Below, piece by piece: positions 56,768 to 64,000 of a stretch of 64,000 nucleotides of DNA. Numbering within the stretch: position 1 is the first letter of the stretch; each line of letters opens with the position of its first letter. The translations under genes and the position numbers were made by a program. The stretch is from assembly GCA_002434335.1 (NCBI GenBank), contig DJJW01000077.1, positions 1 through 64,000 of the forward strand, in the 5' to 3' direction. The notes beneath the pieces are model-generated. The model did no database searches. It saw only the letters and a program-made list of their open reading frames with translations, and had not been told where the DNA came from. Origin of the DNA: Lachnoclostridium sp. UBA6558 (GTDB taxonomy: Bacteria > Bacillota > Clostridia > Lachnospirales > Lachnospiraceae).

Positions 56768-57475
56768 TTAATCATAATAAATGGGCCGGCTGCCATTTAT
56801 GGTAGTATCAAGAGAATGATTAATAAATGCAATTGCATCCTCCCAGTTTCCCTGTTCTAAATGAGTCCATAAAGAATAGGTGTTGCGGTAGAGAGCCTCT
56901 ATTCCATAAAGGGTGCAGAACCGCTCCCATAGAGTTAATACAGGTACTTTAAAAGACTGAAAAATCAACGGCAGCAGAGTATTACCGGAAACCAGTGCAA
57001 GATCATGATGAAAACCAAAGGCTGCCTGAGCTGCCATTTCATTAGAGGTGGCATTCTGTATTTCATTGAGCCTGTTTTGAAGCAGCACGGCATCCTGCTC
57101 AGTGAAATGCGTTCTGCAAAGCTGTACGGCAAGTACTCCAAGAGCAGCACGTACCTCCAAGATGGAGCGAATCTCCTCATCACGAAATCGTCCTCCATTA
57201 TAGTTCATAATGGAAATCAGTGTATCCAGGGTACCATTCTGACGGTAATCAGCGACAAAGGTTCCTACCCTGGGTCTGATAATCAGAAACCCCTTCTTCT
57301 CAAGCTCCGTAATTCCTCCGTTTACCACAGCCCGGCTTACCTGCATGGCTTCTGCAAGCTGACGCTCAGGTGGAAGCTTTTCACCGATCTTTAATTTACC
57401 CGATAAAATCATATGCTCTAACTGTGTAATAAAGAGTTCCTTTAAGGAGGGAGAACATAATTTTGTGAATTCCAT
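56768..57475 (-). CDS. GntR family regulator, FadR-type (FCD domain)
   Basis: 235 residues, ATG 57475 after caggagg. N-terminal winged helix (LKIGEKLPPERQLAEAMQVS then RAVVNGGITELEKKGFLI), C-terminal FCD helical bundle with Asp/His metal-site residues (RSILEVRAALGV, FGFHHDLALVSG). Divergent from hypB with a 222-base spacer, so it could govern the hypB-oxidoreductase-hypA cluster. Confidence 0.9.
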   Translation of the reverse strand: MEFTKLCSPSLKELFITQLEHMILSGKLKIGEKLPPERQLAEAMQVSRAVVNGGITELEKKGFLIIRPRVGTFVADYRQNGTLDTLISIMNYNGGRFRDEEIRSILEVRAALGVLAVQLCRTHFTEQDAVLLQNRLNEIQNATSNEMAAQAAFGFHHDLALVSGNTLLPLIFQSFKVPVLTLWERFCTLYGIEALYRNTYSLWTHLEQGNWEDAIAFINHSLDTTINGSRPIYYD

Positions 57476-57602
57476 GACAAATAACCTCCTGTGCCATTGG
57501 TATGACCAGATACCAGAATGCTTTTTGAAGTTATTATATTGTATAAAATGATAAAAAGCAATAGTAATATTTGATAATTATATAAAATAAATACAATAAA
57601 AG

Positions 57603-57631
57603 TTGACTTATAAAAAGGATAATGTTAAAGT
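57603..57631 (+). promoter_or_regulatory. possible hypB promoter
   Basis: TTGACT (57603-57608), 17 bases, TAAAGT (57626-57631). The -35 is good, the -10 moderate. It lies in the spacer between the GntR gene and hypB. Confidence 0.4.
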
Positions 57632-57697
57632 TATAACAAAGTATAGGTGCTGAAATGCTCTGGTATGACCACAGAGAACGGCAGAGGGAGGAAGCAG

Positions 57698-58369
57698 ATG
57701 GAGAATTTCAGAATTCTCGAAATCAAAGAAAGTGTTTTTGCAGATAATGACAGGCAAGCTGGGAAGCTAAGAAAGGAATTAAAGGAAAAAGGTAAGTTCT
57801 TATTAAATCTTATGTCCTCACCGGGTTCCGGTAAGACAACGACTTTGACAAGAACCATTGAGGCCTTAAAGAATGAGATGAAGATTGGAATAATGGAAGC
57901 AGATATCGACTCAGATGTGGATGCCAGAAGAATATCTGAGACAGGAACCAAAGTTATTCAGCTGCATACCGGTGGTATGTGTCATTTGGATGCTTCCATG
58001 ACAAGGCAGGGTCTGGAAGGATTAGGCATAGAAGAGATAGACCTTGCTATTCTTGAAAATGTAGGAAATCTGGTATGTCCTGCGGAATTTGATACAGGCG
58101 CTTCTAAGAATGCTATGATATTAAGCGTTCCCGAAGGAGATGATAAACCCCTTAAATATCCGCTTATGTTTTCTATATGTCAGGTGCTGTTGATTAATAA
58201 AATCGATATGCTGGAACATTTCAACTTCGATCTGGATGCCTGTAAGGAACGTGTAAGGAAGATAAATCCGGATATCACCATTATTCCCATCTCCGCCAGA
58301 ACGGGTGAAGGTATTGCGGAATGGACAGAATGGCTGCGAAAAGAAGTAAGTCATTGGAATTGCAGGTAA
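57698..58369 (+). CDS. hypB: hydrogenase nickel incorporation GTPase HypB
   Basis: GTPase that helps deliver Ni to [NiFe] hydrogenase with HypA. 223 residues from ATG 57698 after gggagg. P-loop NLMSSPGSGKTTTL (about 37-50); metal and switch motifs in GGMCHLDASM (Cys and His kept) and ENVGNLVCPAEFD; VPEGDDKPLKYP and NKID for guanine. The N-terminal His-rich and CxxCGC Ni-storage regions are absent. First gene of a three-gene cluster lacking hydrogenase genes. Confidence 0.94.
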   Translation: MENFRILEIKESVFADNDRQAGKLRKELKEKGKFLLNLMSSPGSGKTTTLTRTIEALKNEMKIGIMEADIDSDVDARRISETGTKVIQLHTGGMCHLDASMTRQGLEGLGIEEIDLAILENVGNLVCPAEFDTGASKNAMILSVPEGDDKPLKYPLMFSICQVLLINKIDMLEHFNFDLDACKERVRKINPDITIIPISARTGEGIAEWTEWLRKEVSHWNCR

Positions 58370-58447
58370 CAGGGGAACGAATCATCAGGGGATAATAAGG
58401 GGATGAAATGATCAAATATGATTCATAAAAGAAAGGGTATACATAAA

Positions 58448-61180
58448 ATGGTCAGAACAATGGTAAACGAGAAGGTATTAGACTTGGCAAATCATATCAG
58501 CCGTAAGAAAAGAGGCTCCAAGAACGAAATCAAAGCAACAGACCCGGAATATCTGATACTGGAGCCGGTTGTAACGGAAGAGATGGCGGAAGCTGCTCTT
58601 TGTATGGAAATCAGAAAAAAGGTAACTGCAAAGGAACTATCTGTATTATGTAATAAAACGGAGGAGAAAACAAAGGAACTGCTCCTGGAACTTGCTGATG
58701 CCGGTGTCTGTTTCGTGAATGAAATAAAGGGGGAAGACTATTTCTGGTATGATACCTGGGTTCCCGGCATTATGGAAATGATGGTAAATAATAAGAAGAA
58801 TGTCGCTAAATACCCTCAGATAGCAGAAGCCTTTGAAGCCTATGGAAGGGTAAGAGGACCAAGAACTGCCGGAAGTTTCCCGGTGGGTGTGGGCCTTATG
58901 AGAGTAATTCCTATTCAGACTGCAATTGATGGAGAGACCAGAAGAGCTTCCTATGAGGAGGTTACAGGGTATCTTAATGAGAATAAGATATTTTCCGTAT
59001 CTGACTGCTCCTGCCGTACAGCAAGAGAGGTTATGGGAGAAGGCTGCGGACATCTGAAAGAGGATATGTGTATCCAGATGGGGCATGCGGCAGAGTATTA
59101 TATTCGTACCGGCAGAGGCAGAGAGATTACCAGAGAGGAAGCCTTTGAAATCATAAAAAGAGCAGAGGAAAACGGGCTGATGCATCAGATTCCCAATCTG
59201 GATGGCTCCGGTAAGACGCATGCTATCTGCAATTGCTGCGGCTGTTCCTGCCTGGCCTTGCGTACTGCCAGTATGTTTATCAATGCAGATATGGTACGTT
59301 CCAATTATATCTCCAAGGTAGATAAGGATAAATGCGTGGCCTGTGGAGAATGTGTAAAGCACTGCCCGGTAAATGCCCTGCAATTGGGGCAGAAGCTCTG
59401 TTCCAAGACTCCCGTAGTTGACGCCATCTTAAGAAAAGATACACCAAGGGATACCCTTTGGGGAGAAGATAGATGGAACAAGGATTACCGAATCAACCGT
59501 AAGAATGTAGTGGATTCGGGAACCAGTCCCTGTAAGACCGCTTGTCCTGCCCATATAGCCGTACAGGGTTATATTAAGCTGGCAGCCCAGGGAAAATACA
59601 CGGAAGCCCTGGAACTTATCAAAGAAGAGAATCCTTTCCCGGCAGTATGCGGACGTATCTGCCCCAGAAAGTGCGAGTCTGCCTGTACCAGAGGTGATAT
59701 GGATGAACCGGTAGCTATCGATGAAATCAAGAAGTTCGTAGCAGAAATGGATCTGAATAAAGACTATCGGTTCATTCCAAAGAAGAAGCATGACTATGGC
59801 AGAAAGATTGCGGTGGTCGGAGGTGGTCCTTCCGGTCTTTCCTGTGCTTATTATCTGGCAGTGGACGGATATCAGGTTACCGTATTTGAGAAAGAGCAGG
59901 TGCTGGGTGGTATGCTGACCCTTGGAATCCCCTCCTACCGACTGGAAAAGGAGGTTATCAACGGAGAAATTGAGATTTTAAAGGAACTTAAAGTGGAATT
60001 TAAGACCGGTGTGGAAGTTGGTAAGGATATCTCTCTGGCAGAACTGCGTAAGCAGGGATATGAAGCTTTCTATCTTGCAATCGGAGCACAGGCTGGAAGA
60101 AAACTGTCCATAGAAGGTGAAGAGGCAGAGGGTGTTATCACGGGAGTTGATTTTCTGCATAATGTTAATCTTGGAAAACCTTCAGGGATTGAAGGTAAGA
60201 CGGTAGTAATCGGAGGCGGAAATGTAGCAATCGATGTAGCGAGAACAGCTGCCCGCTCCGGTGCCGCTGAAGTAACCATGTATTGCCTCGAGAGCAGAAA
60301 GGAAATGCCGGCGCTGGAGGAAGAAATCGAAGAAGCGTTGGAAGAAGATATCAATATCATGAATTCCTGGGGGCCGAAACGTATTGTAACAGAGAACGGA
60401 AAAGTTGTGGGAGTAGAATTTAAGAAATGCCTTTCTGTTTTTGATGAGAACAAGAATTTCCGCCCGGTATTCGAGGAAGAGAATACCCTGGTGGTAGAGG
60501 CAGACAGAGTACTGGTGTCAGTAGGTCAGTCCATTCTTTGGGGTGGTTTATTAGAAGGCAGTCAGGTGAAGTTAAATCCCAATTATACAGTGAAAGCAGA
60601 TTCCTTTACCCTTCAGACTGACGAAGCGGATGTATTTGCAGGAGGAGATGCCTTAACAGGACCACGTTTTGCCATTGATGCCATAGCACTTGGCAAAGAA
60701 GCTGCTATTTCCATTCATCGCTATGTTCAGCCCGGACAAAGCCTGGTAATCGGGCGTGACAGAAGGGATTATCATGAGTTGAACAAAGAAAGTGTAATAC
60801 TGGAGGGCTATGATACTATACCCAGACAGAGACCGGAGCATAAGAAGGCGGCAAATACAGCTGTTAGAACAGCCGGAAATACAGCGGCTATTACTGCGGA
60901 GCTCTTTTCCGATACCAGAGGAGTTCTTACAGAGGAGCAGATCAGAAAAGAGACAGAGCGCTGTCTTGGCTGCGGAGCTACCGTAGTAGATGAGTTTCTC
61001 TGTGTAGGCTGCGGACAATGTACAACAAAGTGCAAATTTGATGCCATTTCCCTGGAGAGAAAATATGACGGAGAAGGTGTGGCCTTTGAGAAGCTAAAGC
61101 CGGTAGTAATCAAGCAGGTGTTAAAACGCAAAGGTAAGATAGCGGTAAAGAATATCAGAAGAAAGTTTACCAATGTATAG
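58448..61180 (+). CDS. 910-residue Fe-S/FAD pyridine nucleotide oxidoreductase
   Basis: Domains in order: helical N-terminus; cysteine-rich region (SDCSCRTAREVMGEGCGH and ICNCCGCSCL, about 185-280); 2[4Fe-4S] ferredoxin part (DKCVACGECVKHCPVNAL, about 302); GltD-like Fe-S helical domain (CKTACPAHIAVQGYI, ICPRKCESACTRG); FAD fold GGGPSGLSCAYYLA (about 463), NAD(P) fold VVIGGGNVAIDVARTAARSG (about 585), GGDALTGPRFAIDAI; C-terminal ferredoxin (CVGCGQCTTKCKFDAISLER). It probably moves electrons between NAD(P)H and ferredoxin-like carriers. Lies between hypB and hypA. Start 58448 is chosen by context; 58418 or 58463 also possible. Confidence 0.88.
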   Translation: MVRTMVNEKVLDLANHISRKKRGSKNEIKATDPEYLILEPVVTEEMAEAALCMEIRKKVTAKELSVLCNKTEEKTKELLLELADAGVCFVNEIKGEDYFWYDTWVPGIMEMMVNNKKNVAKYPQIAEAFEAYGRVRGPRTAGSFPVGVGLMRVIPIQTAIDGETRRASYEEVTGYLNENKIFSVSDCSCRTAREVMGEGCGHLKEDMCIQMGHAAEYYIRTGRGREITREEAFEIIKRAEENGLMHQIPNLDGSGKTHAICNCCGCSCLALRTASMFINADMVRSNYISKVDKDKCVACGECVKHCPVNALQLGQKLCSKTPVVDAILRKDTPRDTLWGEDRWNKDYRINRKNVVDSGTSPCKTACPAHIAVQGYIKLAAQGKYTEALELIKEENPFPAVCGRICPRKCESACTRGDMDEPVAIDEIKKFVAEMDLNKDYRFIPKKKHDYGRKIAVVGGGPSGLSCAYYLAVDGYQVTVFEKEQVLGGMLTLGIPSYRLEKEVINGEIEILKELKVEFKTGVEVGKDISLAELRKQGYEAFYLAIGAQAGRKLSIEGEEAEGVITGVDFLHNVNLGKPSGIEGKTVVIGGGNVAIDVARTAARSGAAEVTMYCLESRKEMPALEEEIEEALEEDINIMNSWGPKRIVTENGKVVGVEFKKCLSVFDENKNFRPVFEEENTLVVEADRVLVSVGQSILWGGLLEGSQVKLNPNYTVKADSFTLQTDEADVFAGGDALTGPRFAIDAIALGKEAAISIHRYVQPGQSLVIGRDRRDYHELNKESVILEGYDTIPRQRPEHKKAANTAVRTAGNTAAITAELFSDTRGVLTEEQIRKETERCLGCGATVVDEFLCVGCGQCTTKCKFDAISLERKYDGEGVAFEKLKPVVIKQVLKRKGKIAVKNIRRKFTNV

Positions 61181-61209
61181 TCTTATGCAGGTAAAGGCAG
61201 GTGGTAGTT

Positions 61210-61551
61210 GTGCATGAACTGGGAGTTGTAATCGAAGTAGTAAGTACCGTAGAAAGATTTGCCCAGGCTAACAATGTAAGCTGCATAGATTCTCTGGTGT
61301 TACAGATTGGGGAAATGTCCTCCATGGTGCCGAAATACATTGAAGCAGTATATCCGGCAGCTATAGAGGGAACCATTCTGGCGGATACGGAACTGATTAT
61401 TGAGGTATTGCCTGCCAATGGCATGTGCAGAGCCTGTAAGAAGATATACCATCTCACCGAAACAAAAGGAGTCTGCCCTTCCTGTGGCAGTAAGAACCCG
61501 GAAATCCTAAGCGGCAGAGAGTTTATGATTAAAGAAATCCGATGTGTGTAA
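61210..61551 (+). CDS. hypA: hydrogenase nickel incorporation protein HypA
   Basis: Ni metallochaperone. 113 residues. The start must be GTG 61210, because HypA needs Met-His-Glu at its N-terminus (Ni ligand His2) and the codons read M-H-E-L-G; an upstream in-frame GTG at 61201 would destroy this. Zinc site C73-x2-C76...C89-x2-C92. It lies 29 bases after the oxidoreductase gene. Confidence 0.93.
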   Translation: MHELGVVIEVVSTVERFAQANNVSCIDSLVLQIGEMSSMVPKYIEAVYPAAIEGTILADTELIIEVLPANGMCRACKKIYHLTETKGVCPSCGSKNPEILSGREFMIKEIRCV

Positions 61552-62012
61552 GGAATTACCATTAAGGTGTAAAAATATGTTGCCCTAAGAGGAAAATTGT
61601 GTTATTGTAAAATTGTTGTGGCAAATATGTCATTCCACTTCCCTGGAACCAAACACAAAATACTTCTGAAAGCAGAGGTTGAAACAAGAATAATGATTAT
61701 TAACCTACTTTTAAACAACGGTAAATTGCGCTAGTCTTATGAAAGACTGACCCTGAATACAGGGTATTATTTAAGTGCGCTTTACCGGGGTTACTGAGGC
61801 AGAATCTATCTGTCTGCGGTAATCTGTTTTAAGGTAGGTTTTTTTATGCCTGTAAATGAGGAATGCAGAAAGATGGATTTATAAGTTGAAGTGGAGCCTC
61901 CAATTCAATATAGCAATTTTAGATACAGCCAGGTGTTTAGAATCATAAGCTGCAACACTAAGATAAACTAATCTAAGCTTATACAGAAATAATCAAAGGA
62001 GGGATTGCGGTC
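61552..62012. other. spacer between hypA and the ABC-F leader ORF
   Basis: No gene. It contains the large folded element at 61702-61847, listed separately, and about 160 further AT-rich bases before the leader ORF. No perfect promoter was seen. Confidence 0.5.
61702..61847 (+). ncRNA. large branched RNA element ending in a terminator
   Basis: Outer helix of 15 positions (61702-61716 with 61826-61840; one G-U, one mismatch) runs straight into T7. Inside: helix cggtaaa..gcgc with gcgctttaccg (61719-61731 with 61777-61787), itself carrying two hairpins, agtctt/aagact (61733-61748) and accctg/cagggt (61750-61765); and an arm ttac..gcaga/tctgc..gtaa (61791-61822). This five-helix layout is too elaborate for a simple terminator. 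It could be a regulatory RNA for the ABC-F gene, or a small RNA with its own terminator. No known family recognised. Confidence 0.65.
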
Positions 62013-62054
62013 ATGTGGATAATACGTTTACGTATAATGAAAGAGTCAGAATAG
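62013..62054 (+). CDS. leader peptide of the ABC-F gene
   Basis: ATG 62013 lies nine bases after the perfect aaaggaggg, encoding the 13-residue MWIIRLRIMKESE. It is followed by cctgac/gtcagg (about 62082-62104), whose 3' arm adjoins the ABC-F ribosome binding site. ABC-F antibiotic-resistance genes are commonly induced through drug-stalled leader peptides, so this ORF is probably regulatory. Confidence 0.6.
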   Translation: MWIIRLRIMKESE

Positions 62055-62116
62055 ACCCGCCCCAATTACGGTGTCTGTCCTGACAGAGAAAATTAGTCAG
62101 GAAAGGAAGAAAAAAT

Positions 62117-63658
62117 ATGGCACAAATTATTATAAATGATATGAGTTTTAGTTATAAGACCTTTTACGAACCGGTCTTTAACGGCGTGACAGTAAATCTG
62201 GATACAGACTGGAAGTTAGGGCTGATCGGAAGAAACGGAAGAGGAAAAACCACTCTCTTAAAGCTGCTTCACGGCGAGTTAAAGCCAGACAAAGGAAGGA
62301 TACAGCTGGAATCGAAAACCGAACTTTTTCCCTATGAAAGGGAAGTAGGTTATACGCTGGCAATAGACGTAATAAAAGAGTATGTCGGAAACTTAAGGAC
62401 ACTGGAAGACAATCTTACGGACATGGAAGCACTGCAGCAATATCTGGATCTGGACGGTTATGAAATGGATAGCCGGATACGCAAGGAAATGTACCGGATG
62501 AAGCTGTCCGAGGAACTATTAGACAGGGAATTTTCCTTATTATCCTATGGAGAACGGACCAAGCTTCTGCTGATAGCACTATTCCTTCGAAAGGACACGT
62601 TTCTACTGCTGGATGAGCCTACAAATCATCTGGATATTAAGGGAAAGAGAGAAGTGGCAGAGTATTTAAGGCAGAAGAAAGGATTTCTGGTAGTTTCCCA
62701 TGACAGAGAATTTCTGGACTCCGTAATAGACCATGTAATGGCTATTAACAAAGCAGATATCATTGTGGAAAAGGGTAATTTTACGACCTGGAAACAGAAC
62801 AAGGATCTAAAGGATGAATACGAGGCGCGTACCGGAGAACGGTTGGCCAGGGAAGTACGCCAGTTGGAAAGGCGTGCGAAAGAGAGCCGTTTATGGGCAG
62901 GGGTAGCCAATACCCAGAAGTATGCCTTTGCCACCCATTCCAGAACCAATGGCGCCAAGTCCTACATGGGGCAGGCAAAGCGCTCCGAGGAGCAGATAAG
63001 GGAGAAGATAGATGAAAAGAAATCCCTGTTACAGAACTTTGAGACCGTGGCTGATTTGAATTTCGAGCAGCTGGAGACGGAAGCCGCCTGGCTGATAAAG
63101 GGAAAAGATATCATGTTCTCCTATGACAACCGAGAGTTGTTCTTTGGCCTGTCTTTTATTATTAAGACGGGAGAACGAATCTGGATTCAGGGAGAGAATG
63201 GTACTGGGAAATCCACTCTTCTTAAGATAATTTCCGGTGAAATAAAAACCAGAGGAATCCAACGAACAGAGGATCTGCAGATTACGGAATCGCTCCAGGA
63301 ACCCTTGTGGAAGGAAGGATATCTAAAGGCACATTTAGCAGAGGAAACAGGGGAAGATGAGATGCGAGTGGCGCTCTTTACGGATTTATGCCGGCTCTTC
63401 GAACTTCCGGAATCGCTGTTTGAACGGCCTCTGGAGACCTTTAGCAGGGGAGAGTTAAAGAAAATAGAAGTTGCAAGGGCGCTGTCTCTGGGAAATCATC
63501 TTATTCTCTTTGATGAACCCCTCAATTATATGGATATCTATTTTAGAGAACAGCTTGAGAAGGCAATTCTTGCAATAGAACCTACCCTGGTATTCGTAGA
63601 ACATGATGAGTGGTTCGGGGAAAAGGTATCTACCAAGGTGATTACCTTAGGCAGATAA
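62117..63658 (+). CDS. ABC-F ribosomal protection protein, Lsa-like
   Basis: 513 residues with two ABC domains and no membrane spans. First: GLIGRNGRGKTTLL, LSYGERTKL, FLLLDEPTNHLD. Linker with a long arm (about residues 215-305, RQLERRAKESRLWAGVANTQ) that would reach the peptidyl transferase centre. Second: GENGTGKSTL, FSRGELKK, LILFDEPLNYMD. Length and motif spelling match the Lsa group that gives lincosamide, streptogramin A and pleuromutilin resistance; the actual spectrum is unverified. Preceded by a leader ORF and hairpin. Confidence 0.88.
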   Translation: MAQIIINDMSFSYKTFYEPVFNGVTVNLDTDWKLGLIGRNGRGKTTLLKLLHGELKPDKGRIQLESKTELFPYEREVGYTLAIDVIKEYVGNLRTLEDNLTDMEALQQYLDLDGYEMDSRIRKEMYRMKLSEELLDREFSLLSYGERTKLLLIALFLRKDTFLLLDEPTNHLDIKGKREVAEYLRQKKGFLVVSHDREFLDSVIDHVMAINKADIIVEKGNFTTWKQNKDLKDEYEARTGERLAREVRQLERRAKESRLWAGVANTQKYAFATHSRTNGAKSYMGQAKRSEEQIREKIDEKKSLLQNFETVADLNFEQLETEAAWLIKGKDIMFSYDNRELFFGLSFIIKTGERIWIQGENGTGKSTLLKIISGEIKTRGIQRTEDLQITESLQEPLWKEGYLKAHLAEETGEDEMRVALFTDLCRLFELPESLFERPLETFSRGELKKIEVARALSLGNHLILFDEPLNYMDIYFREQLEKAILAIEPTLVFVEHDEWFGEKVSTKVITLGR

Positions 63659-64000
63659 ATGTCCTGTTATCCAACCTGCGGTTTACTATGTGGGATACAG
63701 GGAAGTCTGATGCTGTCAGCTTCCCCATATCCCATAGTGTAACGCAAAGACAGAGATTCCAGTTAATAGCTGATAAGGCGGAGTTTTATAAATACTTTTG
63801 ATATGTTCTTAGAGGAATATAAAAGTCGCTAAACCAGTCGGATATAGAGCCTTTGGATATTTGGTGGTACAGAATACTCTTTTTGTTTTGAGTATTAAAA
63901 CATTCTGCGTTTTAGATACAAACAGCAGTTTTCGTACATACGTCTAACCTAAGATATCGGTGTAACTTAATTGCTTAGGTTAGAAGCAGCCAACGGTGGT
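63659..64000. other. right-edge region without a gene
   Basis: It holds a long imperfect hairpin (about 63685-63742, actatg..gggata..gggaag with cttccc..tatccc..catagt), a 7-bp aatactc/gagtatt hairpin (about 63875-63898) and an 11-bp perfect stem tctaacctaag/cttaggttaga (63943-63953 with 63974-63984). The first is probably the ABC-F terminator or processing site. No coding frame convinces. Confidence 0.5.
63943..63984. repeat. 11-bp perfect inverted repeat at right edge
   Basis: Arms 63943-63953 and 63974-63984 with a 20-base loop and no T tail. Possibly an operator, a mobile-element end or part of a leader of the next gene beyond the window. Confidence 0.5.

Overview
The window looks like chromosomal DNA of a low-GC Clostridia bacterium, most likely a Lachnospiraceae member (Lachnoclostridium/Anaerocolumna-like). 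Reasons: the S10-spc-alpha ribosomal operon in clostridial order with a zinc-type S14, a KOW-domain protein between map and infA, an ecfA1-ecfA2-ecfT-truA-rplM-rpsI block, a CD3324-type small protein, a c-di-GMP-I riboswitch and a T-box. The genus assignment is inference from gene content; no 16S gene is present.

Layout. (1) 1-7.1 kb: a sortase-anchored, isopeptide-domain (CnaA/CnaB-like) giant surface protein split by a one-base frameshift at about 4319, then a c-di-GMP-I riboswitch controlling a secreted transglutaminase-like protein. (2) 7.1-24.4 kb: one long ribosomal protein block (rpsJ to rplQ) with secY, adk, map, infA, rpmJ and rpoA. It has a consensus promoter and a structured leader in front of rpsJ, an internal promoter just before rpmJ, and an unusual 500-base, highly foldable spacer between rpmJ and rpsM. 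A strong terminator follows rplQ. (3) 24.4-31 kb: lepB (minus strand) flanked by blocks of decayed repeats, an energy-coupling-factor transporter core (ecfA1A2T), truA and rplM-rpsI with their own perfect promoter. (4) 31-35.3 kb: mobile-element debris: a broken tyrosine recombinase, phage-like fragments, a type I toxin with a convergent antisense RNA, an XRE-like regulator frameshifted in a G tract, and an intact-looking T-box in front of a C-terminal remnant of threonyl-tRNA synthetase followed by a 2H phosphoesterase. (5) 35.3-57.5 kb: a mosaic of mostly single genes: transglutaminase-like protein, PRPP synthetase-like protein, DUF1963 protein, gap, AraC/HxlR/GntR/LytTR regulators, GNAT, TauE, DUF2798, flavin reductase, acyltransferase, Nudix, HAD, YkgJ and UDPGP. 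(6) 57.7-61.6 kb: hypB, a 910-residue Fe-S/FAD oxidoreductase and hypA, with no hydrogenase subunit in view. (7) 61.6-64 kb: a large folded RNA element and a 13-residue leader ORF preceding an Lsa-type ABC-F ribosomal protection gene.

How parts work together: blocks 2 and 3 supply ribosome, secretion (SecY, LepB) and vitamin-uptake machinery. The surface protein would pass through SecY, be processed by signal peptidase and be anchored by a sortase that is not in this window. Several genes are governed by RNA devices seen directly in the sequence (c-di-GMP-I, T-box, candidate ribosomal leaders, candidate ABC-F attenuator). The most promising undescribed items are the branched RNA between rpmJ and rpsM, the rpsJ leader, the hypB-oxidoreductase-hypA cassette, the T-box/thrS-remnant/2H gene set, and the RNA plus leader peptide before the ABC-F gene.
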